NCBI GenBank assembly: GCA_026214975.1
Contig: JAOBSW010001187.1
Span: 62,001 to 126,000 of the forward strand
Direction: 5' to 3'
DNA: 64,000 nt
Origin: Gentiana macrophylla
Lineage: Eukaryota > Streptophyta > Magnoliopsida > Gentianales > Gentianaceae
Shown: positions 1 through 11,758 of the stretch, in pieces
Position numbering within the stretch: the first letter of the stretch is position 1
Layout of the letters: each line of letters begins with the position of its first letter
The notes under the pieces: generated by a model
The model's database searches: none
What the model was told of the DNA's origin: nothing
Seen by the model: only the letters and a program-made list of their open reading frames with translations
Translations under genes and position numbers: made by a program

Positions 1-27
1 TTTAAGGGTATAATTTGACCGTCATCA
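1..27 (-). repeat. Tip of the 3' LTR of element A
   Basis: The first 27 bases match the outer end of the LTR at 13473-13499 apart from one base (aaggg against acggg) and end in the same gaccgtcatca. The rest lies left of the window. It is identified by this match and by the polypurine tract that starts at base 28. Confidence 0.8.
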
Positions 28-1021
28 ACTATCCCCCACTTAGACTTTGATCGTCCCGAACAAAGCATCAATAAGTCATTCCCCAAGACAACATTTCCCG
101 TGGTCAAATCATACTTACGCAAGAAACTCGAGTCAACCCATACCAATCATGCTCATAAGGTATCCATTATTCACTACTCGCTATGAATCGAAGTGATGTG
201 TGCATGTGCATTTGATTTTATCTATTCGTGGCAAGATTAAAGTTTATACTAACTTCACAGTCTCAACCTACCAACATCAGCGTTCCCACTTCTTAAGCCT
301 CGCAATGGGTAAAGACATGGTGCAATAAGCAAGAGCGTTATCCAGAAGGTTTTTGGACTTGGAGACCGAGAAAAATACTCGAAGCCTCTTAAAAGTTGAA
401 TTTTTTCACATTTTCATATTTTCAAGCATTAACACATCTCAAGAAAGAAACTTGCTTTAAAAGTAAATTATGCATTGCAAGAATCCTCCTCTCATGTATG
501 GGTCAATAACATTGAATATTACCACAAGCGCGAGGCTACTTTGGTAATGTTACTACAAGCCCAGTGTTTGACGCTTTGTCAAAACACAGATTATTCTCAA
601 GCTTATTACTCCGCTTTGATGGATAGAAGATAATAATATATCAGTAGATAAATATCGACTCTAGGTCTGCATAACCAATCATCTACGCAATGTACACATA
701 ATTCTTCAAGTTATTATGATTCGTGCGGTAATAGTCGATTCAAAATTGAGTAATCGAATAATAAATAACTACTTGCAACAATCGGCATGAATATCCTTAA
801 ATTTACATTCACATAAGTATAAAATGATCACGTACTCATGCAACTTGGTTCCTTTCCTATCAATTCTTAGCTAGGAACTCACAATTCTAAGGGTACGAGA
901 TAAATAATATGGCATTTATTCAATTTTTTTCAATTTTTCACCGTTTCATTCAATTTTCAATTATAACATATCATAGCTAAGTCTCCTACCCCCACTTAAA
1001 CATGGCATTGTCCCCAATGAC
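28..1021 (-). promoter_or_regulatory. Twin polypurine boxes and 3' UTR of element A
   Basis: Read on the minus strand, a purine run (GTGGGGGATAGT) touches the 3' LTR and is preceded by a conserved block around 40-65 with the core CGGGACGATCAAAGTCTAAG. A second box of the same kind lies at 983-1021 (TTTAAGTGGGGGTAGG preceded by CATTGGGGACAATG). The first primes plus-strand synthesis; the second may be a duplicate or central tract. B and C have the same arrangement. Between the boxes, 514-563 is an imperfect inverted repeat around a GCGCGAGGC core. Confidence 0.7.
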
Positions 1022-2705
1022 AAATAAAAATGAGAATATAAGAAAAAGACTTAGCTCTAGAAACGGCTCTCTAGTAGATGCAGAACATCGGAGTAATCCA
1101 AGCACGTCGTGGAGAAGCAAGTGAAAACCTGTTGAAGAAAACCAAACAGAAACTCCACGAAACCGTTAATAACATGTCAATGGAAGTTATAAAATAATGT
1201 GGCAGTAATTAGATATAAAATATCCAAAAACAAATTAAGCAACTTTATTTTATACAACCAAAGACAAGGAAAACCAAAGAGTTAAAACGACTCGTTCAGA
1301 TACAAATTCTAAATAAAAGGATATATAGACGCAAAAAGAAAAATACTAAATAGAAAGAAAAATAAACAAGCAACTAAAGAAGGTAGTCTTCATCTATAAT
1401 CTCCATCGCTGAAATATTCTTAAAACTGGGTGGAGAAGACAAAGATCAAAAAGCATTACCCCACGTGGGAAAACACAAGGTTGACAGGATTAACCATGTA
1501 TTCAACCCAGTGGAAAAGAGACACTTGGTAAGGTATAACATATTGAATGTGACCTATTGGCGAAAGATAAAATCAAATACTTAGCGCAGACGCTTCATGT
1601 TTTGATTGGATATCAACAACCTAGGGAGATGTAGATTCTCCTCGAAATTATGAATTACCCAATGCATCACGTAAAAGTCATAACCGTCATCAACAAGGTC
1701 GGATTGGTGTGATATTTGTAGAACAAAACTCATCATCCAGAAATGCCGGGATAGGCGTAAAAGTGTGAAATTTAAAACTTCCGATAGAAAGATAAGTTGT
1801 ATTTTGATCAAACAAAAAACTTTTAAAATTGAGCTAGGGTCAGAGCTACACTTATCCCGGCTAGGATCATGAAAACCAAAATGATAAAAGATCATCATTA
1901 AAACTTAGCAACGGTTAAATTCATATTCAAAGGGTATTTTGTAAACAAAATGGAGGTTGAGAGTATGATGGGTTTAGAAAAAGATATACAAAAAGATGGT
2001 AAGAAAAGATAAAGGGTGGGTAAGAAATTGTTGGGTGGGTACTGGGTAAGGGATTGGGTTAGGGTGGGAGAGTGAAATAGATGCAAAGAAAGAGAGTGGG
2101 TGAAGGAATGGTTAGAAATGTGAACTGTTGGGGAAGATTGGTGAGAGAATAGAAAAGGTTGAAGGGTGAAAAAGGTATAAAGGAAAGGATAAAGGTAGTT
2201 GCAGAACTAATTGCACACAATTTTGGATTTTCACTCGGATCGCCATTCTAAAAAGTTTTGGGAGTTGACCAAGAAACGTTCTTGTTCGTACCAATCATTC
2301 TCTGTTACATTTTCAGTAATTCTCAAGCTCTCTTAATGCTTCCATCTTAAGGTTGATTGCTAAATTTCCTTTTCTTTAGCAATTTTTCGACTCTCCTAAG
2401 AAACTCTATTTCACCTTGGCTTATATTGAGTAAAATTTTTTTTGCACATCCTTAGCCTAACGGCCATCGGAACACGGCAAAATAAAAAACCTCAACATAT
2501 GTCACGTTACTCTTATTTGACACAAAGAAAACAAAACCTAAAATCCTAAAAAGAAATCCTAAGGGTTTTAGAAGTAGTTCTGAGTTTAAAGTCCTCAGCT
2601 CGACTTTCCAAAAATTATCCTTGTCAGTTATCCTTCTTGGATCGCTAGATGTTGACCCCTTGAGCAATATATGAGGTGAGCTCGTCGCTTTTGCGGATTA
2701 ATACC
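1022..2705 (-). other. Internal non-coding sequence of element A, left part
   Basis: A/T-rich sequence with no recognisable protein domain in six frames. A G-rich stretch at about 1960-2110 (on the plus strand) and a block at about 2415-2490 stand out; the latter is shared with element B at 8320-8390, beside the PBS region of B. The segment is cut at 2705 by insertion of the solo LTR and resumes at 10768. Confidence 0.6.
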
Positions 2706-3731
2706 TGATGACGGTCAAAATATACCCGTAAAAGTCATCAACATTATCCTTAAATTGGGCCGAATAATATACATTTTATATTAAATCATATGGTTATATT
2801 TACTATTTAATGTTATGAGATTTATAAAATATAATTTGGTATTTATCCATTTTTATTATTTAAAAGTGATTTATTTCGAAATAATTATTTATTTTGTAGA
2901 TTGAGATAATTTTTGGAGGATAATTATAAATGGAAGAATTAAACTACAAGATAAATCCAAGCAAATACGGATGCATTGAAGATAAAGATCGGATAAGCAC
3001 AGAAAAGAGGAGTAAAGCAAGACAAAAGCCGGCAAGCCAATCCAAAGGAGATTGGCGCCGACATTAGGGAGGCCGCATGGAGGGGGGGCGCATTTTTTGT
3101 GTCCTTTTCCTAAGATCGGCTGGGAATTATCCTAATGTATTTTCAACTCCTTTTGGATTTAGGAAAACTATTTCAGTTTGGTTTAGGTTTATCCTATGTA
3201 AATTTCTCTCCTATATAAATGTACATACACACGCCATTACACACACCACACAATACACACAATTCATAATAAAATCGTCGGTTTTACTTGGAGCAGTTTT
3301 TTATAAGTTCTTCAATTATGTAAGTTCTTGTATTTATTTTCTCCTAGTTTCGTTTAATTAATTTTCCCCAATTATTTAGTTATCGTTTGATGATTATTGT
3401 TTCTTAGTAAGTGATGTAGATCTAGAATTACGACGTGAGGCGGTGGGGATTCCTTGTCTATGAGGATCCACACGCCCACGTCTATGTTTTGTGATCTATG
3501 TGTGATTTTATTTCGATTTAATAATCGTGTTTCTAGTAGGTATATATAATTACTTTATGAGCTTCTATTTTATCCAATAAGTATAGAGAAACGCTAAGAT
3601 TTAGGTTTTCACCGCGTCAATCTAGCCACGTCTTTATGGTGTGATTGTCCATTAGAATTTCTTATCTTAGTAGGTATGGCTACGGCTACGTTGCTCGTCT
3701 GTTTTAATTAAAACGTGTAGTGAGGAAATAC

Positions 3732-5491
3732 TGTTGGAGAGATTTTGCATCATTAAAACAAAAGAAAATTTATAAAACCTATACTACCATGCAAAACAAC
3801 CTCCTAACCGGCCGAATACGGGTAGTTGCTAGTAAAGTTGGATAAATGCACGGGTATCGATCCTCGTGGAATTGGGTACATTGAATCTAACTTCATTAAT
3901 TCCTCTTTATTAACTAAACCTAAACCTAAACTAGAACGGAAAATAACTCGGACGGAGGATTGTTAATCCAAAGCCGGAAATATAGTTGCGGACAAAATAA
4001 ATAAAACTACATCTACGAAAACAGTAAAACTAACTATCAACTTACCAACCATAAACAAACCATGATCAACCTATTTCCAACAACCATCACCCCACCGAAG
4101 GAAATAAGATAGACAAATATTTATTCACAAGTTATCTTGGATTATTATCTTATCTAAAGAAGCGTTTCCTCTTCCGATTTATCACGCCATTAATTAGTTT
4201 ACCTTCCGGTCTTGACTAATATCGATACAAATCAAAGATATGGATTGAATCTAACCTAACAATATTATCCCTCAACTTCCGTTTGTTGGAATAATTATTG
4301 TCAATCTCCTCACAATAATCTAATGAATCTATTAACTTCCGTTATCTAAATTCGATTAACATGCGGCATAAAAACATGAAAGAGAACAAGAACAACATAA
4401 TGAATTAAACACATGAAAAATCCTATCTTTCCGGTAACGGTGATATCCCTCAATTCAAATCTAAGATAATCTTGCATCGAATTAATCAAATTGTGGTTCT
4501 CTCGTAAACCTAGATATTTAACCTACGAACTTCCGTTATGTATAAATTAAAAATCTAGTCTTTCCTATGGTGATCTAAACTACACCGACTTCCGTCATAC
4601 GGTAGCATCAACAAGCAATAATCTTCCGATATAAATTGCAAGATACAAATAAACAAAGGAAAGAAACAATTTGAATTAAAACTTAAAAATCATCCATGAA
4701 TTGACATTAAAGTGCTGCTGCAAAGGTTTCACCAAGCTTGTTTCATGGCTGAACCATGGCGGCAACAAGAAGAAACAGAAAACGAAAAGAAAAAGAAATA
4801 TCTAATCTAACCACCACCGGCCGGCCAAGCATGAAGCTCAGCCGGCCGGCTGCTGCTGCTTGACTTCTCTAGGGTTCAAAGAAGAGCTGCTGTTGTGTAA
4901 AAATTCGATATGGTATATTATTAGGGTTGAAAAGCTGCTGCTATTTATAGAAAATCCGAGGCGGTTGCTACGAGAGCGGTGCCGGACGCCCGTTCACAAG
5001 GTCGGACGCCCGTTCACTATTTTCAGCAACAGCATCCAAACTTGTAACGCTCATATCTCGGGCCTCGTAAGTCGGAATGGAGTGATTCAAAATCCTGTAG
5101 AATCCTCTCTTCAAGCCCTACAACTCTTCTCTTGAGGTCCAGAGTAAAATCGGTTGTTATCATATCAAGAACTTCGTTGCAAGGTCGTCACTACCCGGAA
5201 TCCTGATTTTCCGACATTTATCTTGCTTGATTTCTTTTCCACTCGAATTTATCTCTTTAAAATCATCCTTTCCATCAACAATGTGTATCTACAATGTAGG
5301 AAAGACATACCAAAGCGTAACATAAAATCATGATTTTAACACATAAATCGCCACGTTCGCAATTTAACCTATTAGAAACACCATTTACTCAATTAATCGA
5401 TTATAAGCTCGATTTCTATGAAAATCCTAAGAATATGGGGAATATTGACATAAAATATATCCTTATAAAACGTATAAAATCACCCTTAACA
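3732..5491 (-). repeat. 3' LTR of element B
   Basis: 1760 bp, nearly collinear with 8416-10070. It contains GC-rich patches in an A/T-rich background: a GGCCGGCC pair near 4810-4850, CTG runs, and two adjacent copies of GGACGCCCGTTCAC at 4983-5018, of which the other LTR has one. The minus-strand start is TGTTAAGGGTG at 5491. Confidence 0.9.
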
Positions 5492-6545
5492 ACTCCCCCA
5501 CACTTAAACCTTGCTCGTCCCGAGCAAGACAAAACATAATCAAGACTCGAGACATATAAACATTTATGCAAATATAAAACATATTCAAGTAGTTTAGAGG
5601 TTCACCCAAGTGAGTGTGTGCATAGCCATAATAAATTTCCACTAAATCCACACTTGAAATTGATTCAAGCAAAACTAGCCAACATCCCATTTAAATTAGA
5701 CATATAAAAACGATTATAACATGCACCTCACAAAACATACATATTCCGAAAAGAATAATAAAATGCGCTTAGGATCTTTCCGACATACTCAGAGGATAAT
5801 CCCTACATTATATCTTTCAGTTTATCTTTGGGGATAGTTAGAAGATAACTATGGTTTCCAACCATCTTTTCACACTTGCCATTCACTAATTTTTCTTTAT
5901 AGTTCAATCAATTCCACATATATAGCATATATGCCCTCATTCCCAAGCAATAGGATGTTTCGTGATAACACCCTATTTGGACTACTATCATCAGCGGTCG
6001 GGAGCTATTGAACCTCATAGTGGTATAGGACATTTCGTGATAATGCCTACCGCACTCAAATCATTAGCGACTACTTCCGACATACACATATATTATTCAT
6101 ATTATTCATCTTAGATTGGTATACAAACCTTAAGTTATATCCTTCCTATCACATTCAAACCTTGAGATATTCACGGTATGTCATACTTTAATTTAAACAC
6201 AAGCTATTAAAATTTTCAAAATTCGTATGCACGCAAAGAATCATGCGATAATCATCAAAAATCTCTAATCAAATGGGCATAGCTTTAAATTATAGCTCAT
6301 CATTTACTATGGCATGTGAAAAATAGTGTTGGGTGAAACATCTAAATTTACTAAATATGCAAAATAATGCACCAATGACATAAGAACTCGAATAAAGATA
6401 TGCATTTGTTCATTCGGGACAAAACAAAAATTTGAAAATCTAGCACTTTTCATAGAAATATAAAAGTATGGAAAATGAATGTAGATACCACATAAGCTAT
6501 TCCCCTTCCCCACACTTAAATTACACCATGTCCTCATGTTGTGCG
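5492..6545 (-). promoter_or_regulatory. Twin polypurine boxes and conserved 3' UTR of element B
   Basis: On the minus strand, AAGTGTGGGGGAGT abuts the 3' LTR, preceded by a self-complementary core TTGCTCGGGACGAGCAAGG. A second purine box lies at 6501-6545 (TTTAAGTGTGGGGAAGGGG). Between them, 5924-5994 is strongly alike to 21827-21897 in element C, including the string 'ggactactatcatcag'. A second, partial copy of its 'ggacatttcgtgataatgcc' motif lies at 6027-6046. Confidence 0.7.
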
Positions 6546-8395
6546 AGAATTAAAGAAAAGATAAAAGAACTTAGGTGATTGTCGATTCGAAATTGTCAGT
6601 GCAGAAGTGATCAAGATCCGAAATGCTTGATGAAAGCAAGAGATCGTGGACCATCCACCGGAAAAGCGATATCATCCGAAACTCAATTGCTATCGCAAAG
6701 ATCCCGCACACTTGACAAACAAGGAAATATCTCGGGGACAAGGGGAATAGAACATACTGAGCACAAAATAGAATCGCTCAGGATGGAAAAATCAAGCAGG
6801 AAAGTACATGAACATCTAAGCGTCTAAATATGGAAGTTTGATATAAGCACAAAAGAAATAGTAGCTCGGATGGAAAGATCAACACTTAAACTCGGGACAT
6901 CTAAGAATAAAGCCACGAAGCTTGTAGAATAACATAGACCACATGTGCAAACGAAACATCAAACTCCAACTAATAATGATAGAGGATTATACACGGAAAA
7001 GAAGTCGAAAGATTTTCCAGATTTAGCTCATGTAAAGATGGAACATATACATGGAACATTACAAAAGAGTAGGCTAGATGCAACTACATGAAAATATACT
7101 ACAATGCAGCCTACATGATATGCAATCCTAAAAATAAAATAAATAAAAATAAATTCTGACAGGCTCAGGCTGAGCGAGTTTCGAGGACAATCCTAAAGTG
7201 ACTACGGCCTATGCAGAAACTAAAAAAACGAGGTAGTATTACGGAAACCGACAGTTAACTACACTCAGGAAAAATAAAAGAAAAATAGAAAAACAATGCA
7301 ACTAGATGACATGCAACTAAATGATATGCATCTAAGTGATATGCAAAAATAAAAGAAAATAAAAGAAAGAAAACTAGCCCACTCATTTGCAACACGACAT
7401 GTATAAAATAAACGTCTACCAAATAATGACATGAGTTACGATAAGCAGCAGTCTTTGTCCATTACATGCGGTGTAGACGCGCGCTTTAAGACTCATTGAA
7501 GGTGATAGCATTATGGAAACCAACAGTTAGCTATACTAAACAGATATAACTCATATGGCCTAAGACGTAGCATACGGAAACCGACAGTAGCTACCCATAT
7601 GAATTATAAAAACAAAGGAAGCACGTAAGTCTCAAAGCTTAAAAGATTCATCACAACGGTATGTAGCATACGGAAACCGACATTAGCTACTAATTAACAA
7701 TAAAACGATTATAGCGTCACGAGAACCGGCGATAACTATAACTTGCATAGATGAATCATGCATATAAAAATTAATCAGTTATTTAACATGGATTCGTAGA
7801 TGGAAAGGTAAAAACATATAAGTTCAGGACATCTATGTAAACATCAATTAGCCACAGAAGCTCGAATGGAAAATCCACATCAAATAAAAGCATTAAAAAT
7901 AAAATCAAGAAAAACCAGAACCTGGACTGAACCCCGGACGAACGTTCACTTAGCGTTGGAAGGCGGACGAACGTTCCACTTTGCAGGACGCCGTCTGCCT
8001 TGAAAACCGACCGGACGGCCGCGTTTAGAATTACAGACGCCCGTCGATTCTTCAAATCGAGGCGAGGATTGAAACTTTTCGGGACGAACGAACGTCCATC
8101 CAACCAGGACGCTTCGGTTACTGCATGTTAGAAGTGCTGGGCGGGCGTTCACTTACTTGGACGCCATTCAAACAACGAATTTGCAAATAAGCGCAGAAAG
8201 ATACACGAAACCTAAATCTTATAAACACAACATAGAGCACGAGACAACGACCACGCAGATAAATTTTAGCACGGGGTTAGACTAGGTAACAACTAAACAC
8301 AAACTTCACGTAAAAGCAGTTGAGTAAAAAAACTTTTGCACATTCTTAACCTACGGTCATCGAAACACGGCAAAATAAAAAAACCTCAATTTATT
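6546..8395 (-). other. Internal non-coding sequence of element B with short dispersed repeats
   Basis: No protein domain seen. Three repeat types stand out. At 7240-7735 a motif around 'ggaaaccgacagttagcta' recurs about five times at irregular 60-240 bp spacing. At 7295-7345 'gatgacatgcaactaa' recurs as a short tandem. At 7930-8165 there is a GC-rich stretch with repeated GGACGAACGTTC or GGACGCC-type words, the same words found in the LTRs. At 8320-8390 lies a block shared with element A at 2415-2490. Confidence 0.6.
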
Positions 8396-8416
8396 CAACA
8401 AAAGTGGCGCCGTTGC
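8396..8416 (+). other. Inverted primer-binding site at the truncated 5' LTR of B
   Basis: TGGCGCCGTTGC, the tRNA-Asp-type PBS core, lies at 8405-8416 on the plus strand, although element B reads on the minus strand and should show its reverse complement here. Reverse-complementing 8396-8415 gives a PBS core, a short spacer and then TGTTG, which are the bases expected at this LTR edge. The simplest reading is a small inversion together with loss of the terminal 87 bp of the LTR. Confidence 0.6.
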
Positions 8417-10070
8417 GGGTAGTTGCTAGTAAAGTTGGATAAGTACGGTATCGATCCTCGAGGAATTGAACATTGAATCTAACTTCATTAATTCCTCTTT
8501 ATTAACTAAACCTAAACCTAAACTAGAATGGAAAAATAACTGGACGGAGGATTGTTAATCCAAAGCCAGGAAATATAGTTGCGGACAAAATAAATAAAAC
8601 TACATCTACGAAAACAGTAAAACTAACTATCAACTGACCAACCATAAACAAACCATGATCAACCTATTTCCAACAACCATCACCCCACCGAAGGAAATAA
8701 GATAGACAAATATTTATTCACAAGTTATCTTGGATTATTATCTTATCTAAAGAAGCGTTTCCTCTTCCGATTTATCACGCCATTAATTAGTTTACCTTCC
8801 GGTCTTGACTAATATCGATACAAATCAAAGATATGGATTGAATCCTAACCTAACAATATTATCCCTCAACTTCCGTTTGTTGGAATAATTATTGTCAATC
8901 TCCCTCACAATAATCTAATGAATCTATTAACTTCCGTTATCTAAATTCGATTAACATGCGGCATAAAAACATGAAAGAGAACAAGAACAACATAATGAAT
9001 TAAACACATGAAAAATCCTATCTTTCCGGTAACGGTGATATCCCTCAATTCAAATCTAAGATAATCTTGCATCGAATTAATCAAATTGTGGTTCTCTCGT
9101 AAACCTAGATATTTAACCTACGAACTTCCGTTATGTATAAATTAAAAATCTAGTCTTTCCTATGGTGATCTAAACTACACCGACTTCCGTCATACGGTAG
9201 CATCAACAAGCAATAATCTTCCGATATAAATTGCAAGATACAAATAAACAAAGGAAAGAAACAATTTGAATTAAAACTTACAAAATCATCCATGAATTGA
9301 CATTAAAGTGCTGCTGCAAAAAGGTTTCACCAAGCTTGTTTCATGGCTGAACCATGGTGGCAACAAGAAGAAACAGAAAACGAAAAGAAAAAGAAATATC
9401 TAATCTAACCACCACCGGCCGGCCAAGCATGAAGATCAGCCGGCCGGCTGCTGCTGCTTGACTTCTCTAGGGTTCAAAGAAGAGCTGCTGTTGTGTAAAA
9501 ATTCGATATGGTATATTATTAGGGTTGAAAAGCTGCTGCTATTTATAGAAAATCCGAGGCGGTTGCTACAGTAACGGTGCCGGACGCCCGTTCACTATTT
9601 TCAGCAACAGCATCCAAACTTGTAATGCTCATATCTCGGGCCTCGTAAGTCGGAATGGAGTGATTCAAAATCCTGTAGAATCCTATCTTCAAGCCCTACA
9701 ACTCTTCTCTTGAGGTCCAGAGTAAAATCGGTTGTTATCATATCAAGAACTTCGTTGCAAGGTCGTCACTACCCGGAATCCTGATTTTCCGACATTTATC
9801 TTGCTTGATTTCTTTTCCACTCGAATTTATCTCTTTAAAATCATCCTTTCCATCAACAATGTGTATCTACAATGTAGGAAAGACATACCAAAGCGTAACA
9901 TAATATCATGATTTTAACACATAAATCGCTACGTTCTGCAATTTAACCTATTAGAAACACCATTTACTCAATTAATCGATTATAAGCTCGATTTCTATGA
10001 AAATCCTAAGAATATGGGGAATATTGACATAAAATATATCCTTATAAAACGTATAAAATCACCCTTAACA
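8416..10070 (-). repeat. 5' LTR of element B, truncated
   Basis: Matches 3819-5491 from the word CGGGTAG onward. The 87 bp corresponding to 3732-3818 are absent. Differences from the other LTR are few and cluster at CAG/CTG words, for example gccagg at 8574 against gccgg at 3973. It has one GGACGCCCGTTCAC unit where the partner has two. Confidence 0.88.
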
Positions 10071-10762
10071 AATACCTATATAATGCTCCTAGGTCGGCTC
10101 ATGAATTGATCTTTCGGGTCTTTCAGCGAGATCTAAATCTGTGTTATATTAGGGAATTGCGCGCACCTGATTATACGTAAATCGTAGATTAACATGATAC
10201 CTAAAAAGTTAGTGTTAATGGGACGGAGACTGATGCAATCACTTAGGAAGTACGCCTGAACAAATGAATGTTGCCTAGGTGAGGAATACGGTTAATATCG
10301 GCATCCCTAGTTTTGTAAGCGTGCAAGTCATATGAGATGGGGGCCGAAAAAGCGAAGTCACGTGATGTAGCATAGTGATCTGGATGGCCTACCCGGAGCT
10401 AGATCTAGTTTAGGGGATGACTCCCGTAGCGAATGTAAAAAAGATACGAATCGGATTAATAGTCGTCGAGTCTAGTTTAATTATATATAATCTCTGGACC
10501 CAAACGATAATGTAATGATTGGGGAGATTAATATGTTGTATTTATTTGAGTTGTGTCAATTTACCTTTTCTTGTTCTTTGTTGGTCATAGACCATTTTAT
10601 GTGCTTGCCATGCATAATTAATTATTTATAGAATGACCCACAATTTGGTTCCTGTGGGATCGACCTTGATTCGCTATAGCTATACTACGATGGACCTAGT
10701 CCTCTTGCTAGTATTAGTTTTGGTGGTCAAGTATTTTAATTTCACTTGATCTACGTGCATCA

Positions 10763-11734
10763 ATACCCTTCTCTTGGTTGTGAGACCTAGGAAACGACAT
10801 CTAACCATACCATTTATACGAAGCTCTTACCTCGGCTCTCGTTTTAGGAACTAGTGAATTCTAAGGAGATTCAGTCCTAGGGACTTATTTTAATCATATC
10901 CTCTATAATGATGCTTCATTATGCTCTGTCAAAACTCAACGTCTTCTTTAGATTGCGAATGCTTAAACTACACAAATTGTTGCTTCCATGGCCAGTAGAA
11001 GCAATCTCATGCATAGGACAATGAGATTTTGACAGAACTACGAGTAACTCTTTATTCACTACTTCCTTCAACTACTACATGTTTCCTTACACCCTCTAGA
11101 TGAGACAGATTTGGGGCAGAACCTTCGGCACTAATAGAATTAATCTTAAAACTCACTCCGGGCTAAGATTCTCATTCAGGTTCATGTATAGGCTAACTTA
11201 TGCTCAAAAGACCAAAAGGTAGTAAATCATAAGCAGAAAAGGTAGTATCTTGCCTTCAACATTATACCACAAATAATTCGAACCTTTTAATATTTATTTT
11301 CTCGGAGCCATCATGGTGCTTTGAAGGTGTTGCCTCCATCACTTTTCCCATCGTAGATTCGTAGCTCCACATGTTGCTGGGTTATTTTCTCAGCGCCCGT
11401 GAAAAATTACTGACTCGGATTATTGATTCCCTGGTTTCTGCAAATAGAAGAGAAAAAAACGGACCGTAGACTGATCTTAACATGGTTTCCCATGCTGCTA
11501 TCAGACCTACGGATTAAACATATGGAGATAAACAGACACGCGAAATTCCAGAAAACAGAACCAGGCTCGATGGCAATGAGAGGCGATCTCATTTGGGAGC
11601 GGCCACTGCTCCAAATTGCGGAATTTTACCTGAGAGCGAACAACTGAGAGGACTCAAAACATAAAAAAACAGACTCTAAAACCTAAAACTCGACATGAAT
11701 AAAAAATTATTTATATATAAAATTGACCGTTGGC
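10763..11734 (-). other. Internal non-coding sequence of element A, right part (leader side)
   Basis: Begins with the second copy of the ATACC duplication and runs to the PBS of A. On the minus strand this is the leader just after the PBS. No coding domain was recognised; frames open over 11407-11647 are short and match nothing I know. Confidence 0.55.
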
Positions 11735-11752
11735 TCCCCGGCAACGGCGCCA
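11735..11752 (-). other. Primer-binding site of element A (tRNA-Asp type)
   Basis: The minus strand reads TGGCGCCGTTGCCGGGGA, the 18-base complement of a plant tRNA-Asp 3' end, six bases inside the LTR edge at 11759. This PBS is typical of Athila/Tat-type gypsy elements. Confidence 0.9.
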
Positions 11753-11758
11753 AAAACT

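Larger units (their letters stand above)
3732..10070 (-). mobile_element. Element B: non-coding gypsy-like LTR element (LARD type)
   Basis: 6339 bp flanked by the TSD AATAC (3727-3731 and 10071-10075), sitting inside the solo LTR. The outer ends are TGTTGGAGAG on the left and CCCTTAACA on the right. LTRs are at 3732-5491 and 8416-10070. The polypurine tract is at the left LTR, so the element reads on the minus strand. The internal 2.9 kb has no gag or pol motif. The 5' LTR lacks its last 87 bp and the PBS beside it is inverted, so this copy is probably dead. Confidence 0.88.
2706..10762 (+). repeat. Solo LTR of the A family, itself split by element B
   Basis: It starts TGATGACGGTC and ends CTACGTGCATCA and is flanked by the perfect 5-bp TSD ATACC (2701-2705 and 10763-10767). 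Without B (3732-10070) and the TSD copy of B it is about 1.71 kb, close to the 1741-bp LTR at 11759-13499, of which it is a diverged inverted copy. No PBS or polypurine tract borders it, and the TSD is intact, so it is a solo LTR left by recombination between the two LTRs of a former full element that had jumped into its own relative. The U5 part at 10640-10762 carries the usual 'cctgtgggatcgacc' motif. Confidence 0.88.

Noticed and set aside
1581..2667. Several minus-strand frames of 60-105 codons in element A.
   Set aside because: Short, low-complexity products with no domain, in a non-coding element; chance frames in A/T-rich DNA.
7230..7740. CRISPR-like array from repeated ~20-bp words in B.
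   Set aside because: Spacing is irregular, copies are imperfect, there are no cas genes, and this is plant nuclear DNA.
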